A DNA stretch of 64,000 nt from Turnera subulata (lineage: Eukaryota > Streptophyta > Magnoliopsida > Malpighiales > Passifloraceae). Below the pieces are notes generated by a model that was given only the letters and a program-made list of their open reading frames with translations, had not been told where the DNA came from and searched no databases. The translations under genes and the position numbers were made by a program. Position 1 is the stretch's first letter; every line of letters begins with the position of its first letter. The DNA is taken from contig JAKUCV010000397.1 in the NCBI GenBank assembly GCA_028386065.3, positions 141,002 through 205,001 of the forward strand, in the 5' to 3' direction. Positions 48,637 to 60,630 of this stretch are shown here, in pieces.

Positions 48637-51406
48637 ATGTGGGGGAAGCAGCAAATCAGGGTGAAATACCTGGTGGTGGTGGTATGTTGTTTAGTGTGCT
48701 CAGTAATCCTTAATGTGTACTACCACTTTAAAGCAAAGAATGAAGATGAGAGGTTGGAATCTTGGGAGGGGAGCTGGAGCAGAGCAGCAGCAATAGAAGC
48801 AGAGGGAGTGGCAGCCATAAGATGCTCAGGCCATGGAAGAGCTTACTTGGATGGATGGGTTGTTGATGATGATGATGAGGGATCATCACCAGTTTGTGAG
48901 TGCCACTCTTGCTATGGAGGCCCTGACTGTTCCCAATTCTTCCCTTCTTGTTCTGCAAATGCTGATGGGTAGGTACTGTTAATTACTACCTAGTGCTACT
49001 CTTTCTCTCTTATTATAGTCTTTAATACCCCCCCTGGATACATACCTGCACACATAATACTAACCGCCAACGCCAGTGTAGCGTGATGGCATTTCCCTTG
49101 GCCTTGAGTTAAGAAGACCCTGGTTCGATCCAGGGTGGGGTGGGGTTTGGGTAGATTTAGGCATCGTTGTAATCAAAAAAAAAAATACTAACTAACCACT
49201 CCCAAAATTTCTTGTTTTGTATTGTAGATGGTCTTGCTAAAGTTAATGCCAAACCAGGATGATCACATGGTGCTGGTTATGATTAGACTTTTTATTGTGA
49301 TTGTAATTAATATATTGATAATTATATGAATTTTCAACCTATATGTATATTATGCTTTAGAAAATTAACAAAGTCAAATACATGAATAACTACATTTTTT
49401 ATTAATTAAGAGATTCCACCAGTGATACGTAGTTTGATGATAGTTGACTTAATTTAGAAAATATTTCTCATAGATTTTTTTTCGGTTATTTATTTTCCTG
49501 CTGCCGAATATAATCAACCTAGCTAGCCCTCACATGCGTAGTTTAAGAATATGAGAAGAATTATGGTCGTTGGATATGGGCATATTCTCTCTGTATTTTA
49601 ATTTTTTGTTGCTATTTAAACCTAAACACCTGCTCATGTTAATCAAACTATAAACATGATAAACTGTTGTTGTTGTTGTTTTTTTTTTTTTTTTTGGTTG
49701 GGTGATATATGTGTATATATATAGTGGGGATCCATTATTCTTGGAGCCGTTCTGGATAGAGAGGGCGGCAAGCAGTGCAGTTGTAGTGGCAGGATGGCAC
49801 AGGATGAGCTACCAATACAGTGATGAATCTTTTATCTCAAAACAACTTGAAAAGCACATCCGCAAGCTACATTCCATTGTAGGAAACGCAGTAACACAAG
49901 GAAGATACATTGTCTTTGGTACTGGCTCCACCCAGTTGCTTAATGCTGCTGTTCGTGCTTTAGCCCTCCCTGATGATGCTCATAATTATAATGCTTCACC
50001 CCCTGCCCCTCCCTTCAGTGTCCTAGCTACAATCCCTTTTTACCCGGTTAGGCAGCCATTAATCCATCCCTATCTGAATATATATTCCTTTTTTTTTTTT
50101 CAATTAATTGGACATTATTTCATTTGTTCCACTGCTACGTACTGCCAATATGCATGGTGACGACATGATTAATAATATTGTTTATGTTATTCCTTTAATT
50201 AATTTCTAGGTTTATGAATTGCAATCAAACTTGTTCCACTCAGTGGATTTCAAGTTTGAAGGGGATACATCCTCATGGAAGAATAGTTCAGATCCGGCCA
50301 GTAGTAAACATGTTATTGAGTTTATAACTTCACCCAATAATCCTGATGGACAGCTCCACACAGCCGTGCTTAGTGGTCCCAATGTCAAACCCATATATGA
50401 TCATGCTTACTACTGGCCACATTTTACTGCAATTCCAGCTCCAGCAGATGCTGATCTCATGATTTTCACACTCTCTAAGCTCACTGGTCATGCTGGATCT
50501 AGATTTGGGTAAGCTCATATATATCCTCATTCTTCTATGCACTGATCAGCAATATAGTGCAACAATATATAGTCTGTCTGATAGGCTTGTAGACCATTGG
50601 TCTTCTTCCAAAAGCAAAGACGAGTGAGGTCTTCTTGCTGTAGTGCTATCAGCTCCAAAAATTCGCAAACCAAACCATGTTCATTGTGTGTGTGTTTTGC
50701 AGGTGGTCTTTGATAAAGGATGAAGTCATCTACCAAAGGATGATATATTACATGACATTAAGCTCAATGGGAGTCTCTCGGGATAGCCAGCTAAGAGTTT
50801 TAAAACTCCTCAAAGTAGTTCTTGATAAGGGAGGACGGGACATATTTGAATTTGGTCATCACACAATGAGGGGACGATGGCAAAAATTAAGCAACATCAT
50901 ATCAATGTCCAAGCGCTTCTCTCTTCAGAAAATTCCTCCCAAATACTGCAATTTCTTCAAGAAAAACAGGGAAGCTTCACCAGGTAACCCCCATACCCAA
51001 AGCTTCCATCTCCTTCCACATATATAAACATTTTGCATGCTACTCTATGTTTTCAGGACTCCTCGAAAATTTACCCGCACAAAAAGACTGTAAAGTAAGA
51101 AAGACACTTGAAACATAAAGGCCTTTAATTTTGTTAAAAGACTTAAAAGTTACTTCTTTACTCTGTTGATCAATTCTTTGCATCCTCATTGCAGCTTATG
51201 CATGGCTAAAGTGTGAGAGGAAAGAAGATAAAGACTGTTTTGAAGTTCTGGAAGCCGCCAACATTACTGGTCGTCGAGGTAGCATGTTTTATGCTGGAGA
51301 TCGCCATGTAAGACTCAGCCTCATCAGAAACCAAGACGATTTTGATTTATTGCTTCACAAGCTACAGAGCTTAGTCTCTGAGGAAGATGGTCCAGAAACT
51401 ATTTGA
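48637..51406 (+). CDS. Tryptophan aminotransferase-related protein (TAA1/TAR, alliinase family), 5 exons, 481 aa
   Basis: PLP enzyme of the alliinase_C family. TAA1/TAR members convert tryptophan to indole-3-pyruvate in auxin synthesis; others are C-S lyases. Exons: 48637-48968, 49725-50046, 50210-50508, 50703-50983, 51195-51406, joining to 1446 nt. Features: N-terminal membrane anchor or signal (about 8-30, YLVVVVCCLVCSVILNVYY); an EGF-like Cys-rich alliinase module (CECHSCYGGPDCSQFFPSC); PLP motifs FGTGSTQLLNAAV, TSPNNPDG (N262), YDHAYYWP (Asp282, Tyr285) and FTLSKLTGHAGSRFGW with the Schiff-base Lys308. The EGF-like module and anchor fit TAR2/TAR3/TAR4-like proteins better than TAA1, which lacks them. 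Whether it makes auxin precursor or acts on another amino acid cannot be told. Confidence 0.93.
49056..49192 (+). mobile_element. tRNA-derived SINE in intron 1 of the TAR gene
   Basis: Insert 49065-49183 (119 bp) has an A-box-like GTAGCGTGATGGCA, a B box GGTTCGATCC, a G-rich body and a poly(A) tail. It is flanked by AATACTAAC at 49056-49064 and 49184-49192. This is the classic layout of a plant SINE transcribed by RNA polymerase III. Same orientation as the host gene. Confidence 0.85.
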
Positions 51407-52210
51407 AGTCTCTATCCTCTTCAAAAGGTCATTTATGGTGGCCTTTCCACTTGTATACATGTTTAGTATAGTTTCAGGTCATGTCTATTGACCTGCAATG
51501 CCCCATTGGGTATAGATCATCATATTTTTGCTGTGGAAAAAAAACCTAGGTGGTCTGTGGCCTGTTTCATTATGTGTATAATAATGTAATGGGGTCATCT
51601 CTTATGCCCTGCTCTGTGTACGGTGGATATTTGGGCTTACTGTTTTAAATTTGCACGGTAAAGTGTAAAAATGAAACAATTGTTGGGCGTCTAAATCTTG
51701 AGAATGCTGGCAAAACTCTACAGCAAATATTTGTAGCTTGGATTGATAAAATGTAATGTGGCTTTTATTTTTATTCACTTCATTGACCCTGACGAGGAGC
51801 TGTCACAATACCTGAACAGATAATTCTCAAAGCACATATAATTTTCACATTAGAATAAGAAGAGGAAATAAGTGAAATATGGACCTTTTTGGCAGTCTAG
51901 CAGAAAACTAACAAAATTGGTTAGTAACAATGTTATAGACATGCTTAACATTAGTTTTGTGAATATTCTGAGCAAGGATAAAAGACATTACTTTTTGTAC
52001 ATTGAATTCCAAGTACAGCACTAGCCAAAAAAAAAGGGTAAAGAAGCAAACTAAAGATGCCTAATAATAATGCAACTCCGCTAAATGCTAATGACCAAAA
52101 AAAAATTAGACATTTCGACAAAAAATAAAAAATAAAAAAATTAGACATTAAATTTTGTGAGGTATGAATCATTATGTTACGTATAGATGATCCCAGTCAC
52201 TCTGAGTGCG
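51407..52210. other. Tail-to-tail spacer between the TAR and SOL1 genes
   Basis: Contains the 3' UTRs of both convergent genes. A micro-insertion with 16-bp repeats lies at 52099-52149. Nothing else seen. Confidence 0.6.
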
Positions 52211-55200
52211 TCATGTCTGGGCTGACCTTTTTGGCAACTGCTTATGGTTTAACATGTTGGATTTTATTCTCCTCTTTAATAGAATGCAGAGTAACGCCAA
52301 AATAGCAATTAATATCAAATAAACTTCCGAGTGAAGCCTCCAAAACCTCTCCAGGCTAGGCTTGCCACTTTCAATGCAGTGGCAGTCGTTGTTGACACTG
52401 TGTAGGTAGGTCATGGTAGGGATTTCAGGATCAAGAATAAAATCCAGAGTCATTGCAGTTTCTCCAAGTGAGATGCATGTTGTCTTTGATTTATACCCAG
52501 GCATGGTGGCAACAACTGCAGACAGATAATAAGAATATCACCAAATTGTAAGAATACAGACAAAGATGGCAAAATTCCCTCACGTAGAGTTGAAGCATCC
52601 ATTCGATTTTTCACATCGAAGAGTGTAATATTACCATCAAATATACTGAAAAAGCATCAAACTATATGGCAGAGGGGAGACAGAGGTCTACAAATCACGG
52701 TAAGCACATCACAGCAAGTACTTTCTATTGTTTAAAATTCTCCACATCAAACCCCAGAAATTCATTTTGGTTTCAAGGTGTGGTACTGCGTGGTTGGCTT
52801 TACAATGCACCCTACAGCAGAATAAGTTGATGGAACAGTCTCTTGGCTAGCAACAAGTTGCTGCATATCAAGGTATTTCAGAAACCACTTCCTTAAAATT
52901 CATAGAACACACTGCCCACTGATCTTGTTGAGCTATAACCCTATAACCATTCATAAGATCCCATTGGATCTGAAACTGATAATGTTTAGCATACACCAAG
53001 AGAAAAAGAAAATGACAAAACTAAATAAATTAGAATGTGAACAAAAAGAAACTGAAGTAGAGGAAACTTTTTATTTTTTTGGATCATAAGTAGAGGAAAC
53101 TTAATAGATTAAAACTCAACATTTAGCCAGTTCGGACTTACGAACTTAGTCATCTATAATAACAGCTTACAGTTAAAATCAAGTTCATGAAAATGTTACT
53201 CCCAATCCCCAACCAAAGCAATATTTGCATTACTTCTTTTATACGGTATTAATTAATTTAATGTTCATTATCCCCATTTCTTAACTCATGTGTACCTCAA
53301 CTCAGTAAGACTCGATTAATCGTATGACTAATTTGCCCATTAAGACAACAATGTGACACATGAAAAACACCCAAGTTTGTTAGAATTTAAATGAGATAAG
53401 CTCAATCGAATAGGATGTGAACAAACAAGCTTGAGCTAGAAGAGTAGGACTCATCAAAAGCACAAGCTAAAAAGCTTGAGAGCTTCCGTAATATGAAACT
53501 TGAAACAAACTAAGCTTGCGCTACTCAAATGTTAGCTAAACTTACTTGCAGCCCCTAAGAAAAATACAACTAAGTGAATAACATTAGTGCAAGGATGGTT
53601 CCATAAAGAGAACTTCAATCTTAATCTTTTGGCAAATCTTTCAAGAGTTTTTGTTATTAGCCTCAGTTGCCAAATTTATTATGAAAAAAAAGCCAAAAAA
53701 CAACAATTAAATAATAAAATCTGATACCTTCATATCTCTCTGCTGGGGGAATTAGACGATGATAATCAGCAAATGTTCTGCCAGCTTTAACCTATCAAGT
53801 AATGTAAAAGAGTTAGGACAGGAAACTTCTGGTCAAAGTTAACAGTATGAAAGGACTTCCCAAAGGACCTGCTCCCCACCAGTGGTGGGCAAATTATATA
53901 TATGATTACATATTGCAGTTAGTTGACCAAAACATTCATATGTGTCATAACACAAAAGGGAAACTTTGAAACCATTCTTGAACAGTGAAAATCCAGCGCA
54001 TGCATATTAAACATATTCTGATAGGATTTCGCAAAACATCTAGCTACTTTATCTATGCCAAGTGTAGAAGTAGAGTTTCAAGGGGCACAAACAAATAAAA
54101 AAACATACCGCTGCTAGTGATTTTTCTACTTTTACACGGGCATCTATCACTATTAATGGGAGACAAATTGCAGCAGACTATCCTATCCGCAAAAAGCATC
54201 ACATTTCATCTTCAGCCAAAGTAGTGGATATAATCTAAATAGAGTAATTATCCTTGATTAATATCTATGCTTCTTTGACATCTCGCTTTACCCTGTCACC
54301 TTTGTCAAACACTAGATGCTGGAGTGAGGCTATGGCATTCGAAACTGTAGTTTGGAAGAAACTTTGAGGATTATTTCAAAATTATTAACTTTGATCTCAG
54401 CATATGTATCAGGCACTAAGCCATTTATATTGGAAAATCTGAACTCAGGTTATGTAGGTTGATATATCTAACCATAGATAAGGTACTATATAGACAACAC
54501 AGCCATTGCATCAAATTAAGAGTCAAGAGAGTAAGCTATTTTGCCAATCCACACTAGAGGCGCAGCTTCTTCACCACTGCCCACGCATGTAAGGGAGGCA
54601 GTCAAACTTTTTTTCAATATGAAGAATCAAATGATCCTAATGGTTTAGATGACAAATGATCACATCATGGACTCCATATCACATAGCAAAATAAATCGCT
54701 CATTTTTCCAGTGCTGATACATTAATATAGCAGCTTGACATTATAAGAGAAAACCAATATTCTACGAAGAACATTAGCACCATCAACAAGGAAAAGCTAA
54801 AAACAATAACCTATGTATGGCTGAGTAATATGAACGTACAGTGTAGTTTATTCCCGTGATCGTAATAAGAGCAGGTAGTGGTCTTCCACTGTCTGATGAA
54901 AAGATCCTTCCATGCACTCCTGTCTTTAATATATATGTATTATACAGCAGGTAAATGAGAAAACAAGACAAGTACAAATAAGTTTCCTGGTGAACATACA
55001 TCCTATATGCCTTATGCAAGGAATAGCATGTCAACTAAGTGTTTTTATTCTGAATATGGAAGTGCAAGGTTCAAGTGACTTGAGCCAACAGAAGTATTGT
55101 TTACAGATGATTGCACGGATTTGAAATGTTAAGGATCAATTAACAGGAAACTGAATCCCCAAAATGCAGAAAGGTGTGACTCCCTAATGAAAGAATCAGT

Positions 55201-58200
55201 TCAAGAGTTCCCAAAATGCCATAGAAAAAGTATAGTAACTATGAACGACAACAGCTTACCTTCACAAGGCTTGCTGCGAGGTTTAATAAACTCATCTTGT
55301 TGTACTCCCAAAGAGTAGGAAGCTTCCAGAGACACAGTAAAACATAGATAAAGCAAGCATAAAAGTTTGAGAAACATGGCATTAAAGAATGACGAAAACA
55401 GGATTGGTTTGCTGGCAAAACTTAGAATAAAATTATAACCTCAATCGCGTTAGGCCATTTGTCGTCACTTATCTCTAATGTTAATTCAAAGCACCCAGCA
55501 TGTATATAGTTCCAATCTTGCATTCCACCATATATAGGATACCTGCAAAAGGCATTGATTTAAACAAATCTATGATGCACAAAGGAAAAAAGGGAAGACA
55601 TAGGAGAAGTACATGAAGTGTAAGACATCCTAGAACACTTCTATATCACACCCTTCTGGCATAATTATCTACATGAGCACTAAACTACTGTACCAAGATG
55701 CTCCATTCGTGATTCCGCCAGGAAATTCTTTGCTCAAAGACATGTTGCGGTGAGAGTTGCTATATATGCTTGCCATGAACTGGAATGTATCATCATCAGG
55801 GCATCCATAATAATATCTCCTGAAATTCGTACGCATAGAATACAATTAAAACATACTAAAGAAAAAAAGGCATCCAATAAAAGATAGGCCAATAAGAGTG
55901 AATTACCTTTTATCCTCAGTACCATCCCATGGATAATTTGCAACTAATGCACCCTGTGGATGAGAAAAGAAATTGACCAGTTATATAGATTAAGATGAAT
56001 TATGGAATGCTTTATAAATAGCATTTTAGAGATGACAACTCCAAAACCATCAAATGACCCATGTGCTCATAATCAATATAAACCATATGATTTCACCACT
56101 AGCAAGGAGAAGAATAGTATATAAAAGAAGAGCAAGTAGTCGCATTACACTCATGAAAAAGTCAGCCAATCACACTATAACAAGATCTTACCGCCATGCT
56201 TTAGAATGAGAAAGTTTTGCTCACCCACATATGAAATACAGTTTCTCCATCTTTCTTTATGTTGTAGGGAGTTTATTTCAGTTGACCAGAAATTAAATTT
56301 AAGATAAGAATTTTCTAAAAAAAATAATAGGTATAATCAAATGCCATTCTCAAGAGTCCAGGAACTGTCACACCCAGTTTCCAGAAGAGTCTCATAGATG
56401 ATTTGAACAACTATTTCTGGAACTAACACATAATGTGGAAATAGATGAATTCTTTTACCATGTACGATCTATGAAAATAAATAGGGAATGAATTCTTACC
56501 CCATGTAAAGTTGCAGATGCAGTAAATCGTATCTCTCTTAACCAATTCATAACTGCTATTGTTTCAGGTTGCCGTGCGTCCATGTCATTGTTCACAGGAA
56601 AGAACTGGAAATTGACTTGACCATTAGATTTCATGAAAGGGATATCATCAGCAAAATGTAAATACTAATCTGATAATATGTAAAAGCAACATGTTGGAGC
56701 ATCCTTAAACTCGTAATATTTATTTAAGAGAATAAACTTTTACCAAAAAGAATAACTAAGGTCTAGAAAGTTGAATATATAATATAATTTGAAAGCGAAA
56801 ATAAGATTGAACAGTTTTTCTTCGTACAAGCACTAAACTCCAATCTCAACGGACAAAGACTGATTCAACAACAAGGCCTATTGTTCAAGAAATCCTATCA
56901 CACCTGCAAGATTTTCATCGAGACCATGCATAAGATACAAGAGAGCCTAGATCAGAAAGGTTTTTGTCTCCTTCCTCCATGCCTGTCTTTTGATAGAACA
57001 AAATCACAGTATGACAGTTCTATGTGTACTTCCATGGTAATTCATACCAGTCTACTCCCGTTAAAAATGCTTTCACATCAAAGTGAAAATGATACAAAAG
57101 TCATCACAGTTATTAGGACAAACCCAGTTCAAAAGTTTTAATCAGAGTTCCAACTTTCCCTCCAGGTTGATAATATTGACATAGCTATCATGTTTTCATT
57201 CCTAAGTTTCAGTCCCCATCACAGAATACCCCAGATTTAATCATTATTGACTTCAGGTCTTTATCAGTATTCAACAACGCCACACCTGGTCAGGAAAATC
57301 TCGATTTAAATCAATATCATTTGCATTGCCACGCCTTTTTAGTGAAAATCCATCAGGATTCATCGTCGGAAGGATATGAAGGTGAATATTTTCAACAATC
57401 AGGGTAGCCTGTATCATAAAGAAAGAAGATTTCAAATAAATGAAGCATTACAAAGACATATTATATTGCTCTGCACAAAGAAAAGGCAAGCATCTAACTG
57501 ACTAATGTTCAACACTTCAATTTAGCCATAAATGAATGTGGATAAAACAGAGAAGTATGCTTTGCCATCTCACTTTTTGAGGTTTCCAATCCTTCAAGTA
57601 GGAAAAGACATTGGCAAATGTAATCCACTCCAAAAAACAAGACCGGAAAAAAGAGAAATGTAGTAACATGCACTGTAATACATCTTGGTCTTACACGTGT
57701 CAAAAGCTTAAATAGATGCTTATTGAGAGTGGATATCAACCATGGAAGTTCCATTCAACTAAAGCACATGCAAGAAAAGCATGGTGGTGAAGAAAAAAAT
57801 CTAACGGAGATGACTCGACAAAAAAAATTATGAAAAAAAATCTACAGGATATTAAAAATTTGTCACGGGATAACAAGTAAAGAGAGAAGGACAAATAATA
57901 TGTGGTATGAATAATGGATAAGCACTCTCATGTGCAATAAAACAGAAAGACCAATTACCAAAGGGTCCTTCATATAGTTGTCACAAATCCAATTGGCGAG
58001 GAGTATCAGAAGCTCACGACCTACAGGTTCATCTCCATGGACATTTCCAATGAACTGCAAAGCAAAGCAATTGGTCAAATAGCTCAAGCTCAAAACACAA
58101 ACAATCAAAAGGATTGCAGTTAAAATTCGCAAGAGACAAACGACAGCAGTAGGATACGCTAGCAGACATAAGAAACTCCTGTCCACAAACAAAAAAGCAC

Positions 58201-59447
58201 CTGAATTTTCTGATGGAAGTTACTAATACCACTTGCTTTTTAAGCTTACTCCCAACAATAACTTACTGTTACCTTTACTGACTTTGGTCACAATGTGCCT
58301 GGCCGATGGGTAGATTAGTACACTCCTTTTCTGATTTTTTATTAAGACACATCATTCTTCAGCCATCAAGCTTAAAACACTTCCCATCTTAGTATTTGAG
58401 GCAGAGAGTAGCAAATCATAGCTGTCTAAAGAGTACACAATTGAAGCATGCTGACTATGTAGGTGCAAGAGATAGATGATTCACCTTGAATGCAGGTTCA
58501 GGCTCTTCCTGTCCAGGCTTGTCAGAGATCTCTATGACCCACTACACAGCACGAAAAGGAAAAAGGGAAAGAATAAAAAAAAAAACGAAATTGCAAATCA
58601 TAGAAATAAATGGCAAGTCAAAATGAGGGAACAAGATAAGTACAGGAGACAATAAAAGAAACTAAGGAAGGCAGTGAAGTGGGAGTGTGATTACCAGAGG
58701 AACTCCATTGACACTGTGTCCAATACTGAAGATCCACACGAAGAACAAGAATCCCTCAAAGAGAGAAACAGAGAAACAACTCAGAATCAGCATAAACACC
58801 TCTGAAAAAATGAGAGAACAACAACACACACATCCTCCATATAACAAGGAAGAAAAGCCCATGAAAAGTAGATTGCAACCTGTAGATCCTGGAAATGCTG
58901 CCGCATCTATCCCCGAAGTCTTTCACCGCCTTCTCCAGCTCAGAGTTGGTCATGTAACCCCGATCAATATCATCGCTTTTTAGACACAACCAATTGAAAA
59001 AAGGGGGGAAAAGCATACATTAGTGGCCAATTAAAGAAAGAACCCTAAATCATCATCAAATAATTGACAAAAAAAAAAAGGCACCTATGGTGAGGCTGGG
59101 TGGTATCCTGGAATAACAGCCTCGCAGGACCAGAATGAGCAGTGGCATTTAGTAGGCCTGCACGCAATATTACAGATAGATATAATAATTGAGAGAGCTA
59201 ACAAAATCCACAATGCGAAAGAAAAAGGGTTGAATAGGATCATATCAAACACAGGAAGGCGCGGGAAGCTAAGAACGTGGGAGTCAAAGGGGGAGGGGGG
59301 GGGGGGGATGAGAAAGTCAACGGGACCTGAAGGGAGAGAGGAGTGGTGGGGCCCTCTGGCGATTGCAGGGTGAAGAAGAAGAAGAAGAAGAGAGTAGAAA
59401 AGCAAAGAGAAGAGGGAGAGGGAGGAGATGACCACTTTGATCGGCAT
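52211..59447 (-). CDS. SOL1: SOL1-type membrane carboxypeptidase (M14B), 15 exons, 497 aa
   Basis: Zn carboxypeptidase of the CPD/CPE group. Arabidopsis SOL1 removes C-terminal Arg/Lys from CLE peptide precursors in endosomes. Exons in coding order: 59447-59327, 59157-59085, 58975-58880, 58725-58695, 58541-58485, 58054-57959, 57408-57286, 56604-56500, 55953-55907, 55819-55694, 55542-55440, 55322-55260, 54923-54840, 53791-53728, 52515-52211, joining to 1494 nt. Signal peptide (about 5-30); zinc ligands His132 and Glu135 in [12 protein letters not shown], and His233 in ATLHG; substrate residues in NPDGF (175) and LNRDFPDQ (192-199); catalytic Glu315 in [10 protein letters not shown] transthyretin-like domain follows ([17 protein letters not shown]), then a transmembrane helix (461-476, [15 protein letters not shown]) and a basic tail. 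All catalytic residues are kept, so the enzyme should be active. The length is close to that remembered for Arabidopsis SOL1. Confidence 0.95.
59290..59307. repeat. Poly-G tract in SOL1 intron 1
   Basis: About 18 bases that are G except for one A, inside intron 1 about 20 bp past the donor. Such a run is prone to polymerase slippage and sequencing error, and could form G-rich structure in the DNA (on the coding strand it is poly-C). Confidence 0.85.
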
Positions 59448-60183
59448 TTCTGTTCGCCTTGATTTTCTCCTCCCGACCCCAACAAAAGCGTGAGACCAGA
59501 ATTCGTACTTTTCGCTCTCTTTGTAGCACTCGTGTATAAGTATTGCTTTCTTGCCTCTCTCTCTTTCTTAGTATGAAAGTTGATTCAAAACACTTTCAAG
59601 CTTCAAACTTCAAATTGAAACATAATAAAGGCACAACACAATGAGCCAGGTTTGGATTAACGCTAAAGCTAACATGACTAGAAGATGAATTAATGCACCA
59701 CCAACATAGGAAAAAAAAAATGGACCAAATTAATTAACGCACCACTAACATGGAAAAAAAATTAGAAAGATGGACCAATTATATTTGGACATGCATGTGA
59801 AAACCATATTTGTCGAAACCCAGATGAGAGGTTGACCCGGTCGAGTTACCGGTTTTCAATTTTCCCAGTTAAATAGTGGTAAAAAAAACCCGGGTTTAAC
59901 AAGAAAATTACAAAGAAAATTTTGACCCAAAAAACTTACCAGGTCACGGTTATCTATGTTCAACCAAGGAGGCCATTCGAGTTTAACCACCGGTGAAAAC
60001 TAACAAAATTGCTTAGTATTAATCGGCAAATTCTATTATATTCATATGAAGTACCAAATGGTATGTCCATTTTATAAATGTCATAACTAAATTAGTAGAC
60101 ATACTAACGTATACTAAATGTATCATAACATAAACATATCATTTGTATTTTTGATCACCTCACTAATTGTCTACTACAACCCT
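59448..60183. other. SOL1 upstream region
   Basis: Presumed promoter and 5' UTR of SOL1 (reverse strand), then AT-rich DNA. No other gene seen. Confidence 0.5.
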
Positions 60184-60630
60184 TGATATAACCAAGATAT
60201 TTATAAAATGGAAAGCAAACAAGAAGTTTTAAGAAATAAAAGGAAGAGGCTTTATTGAATATTATGTGTTTACAAGGAAAAGAAGAGGGAGGCGCTCTAA
60301 ACCCCATGTTTGCTTATAATAGTGTCTACCTAGAGTTTTCATCTTCCCTCTATGCTTTTTATACATTTCCTCGCACGTGCTCTACCATCTAATAGTCCTA
60401 GTTCATCGTTATCCAATTCATCAAACGGCCCTTTTTGCGTTCCTTCCTTCCAGATGTCCTATTCTAGCTATTTTCCTATTTCAGGATCCCATGAATATTC
60501 TGCCTTTTGTCCGTACCCTCTTATATGCCTGGGCTTATGGATGTCGGGCTTATGGGCTGGTTCCTCGTTTGTGGGCTTTCTCCCTAATTGACCTATCAAG
60601 CCCAATTGTCTGGACCCTGTCATATCAACA
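60184..60630 (-). repeat. Possible LTR of an unidentified retroelement
   Basis: On the reverse strand it could start TGTTGATATGACAGGG (60630) after a GAGGGGC purine-rich stretch and end GGTTATATCA (60184). Inside are TATAAAAAG (near 60355) and AATAAAG (near 60250), in the right order for an LTR promoter and poly(A) signal. No partner LTR is in the window, and the ends do not match the Copia LTR at 63.8 kb. Confidence 0.35.

Noticed and set aside
48181..48640. TAR start further upstream
   Set aside because: The ATG at 48637 gives a basic residue stretch followed directly by the hydrophobic anchor, and the upstream sequence is LTR and a GA repeat.
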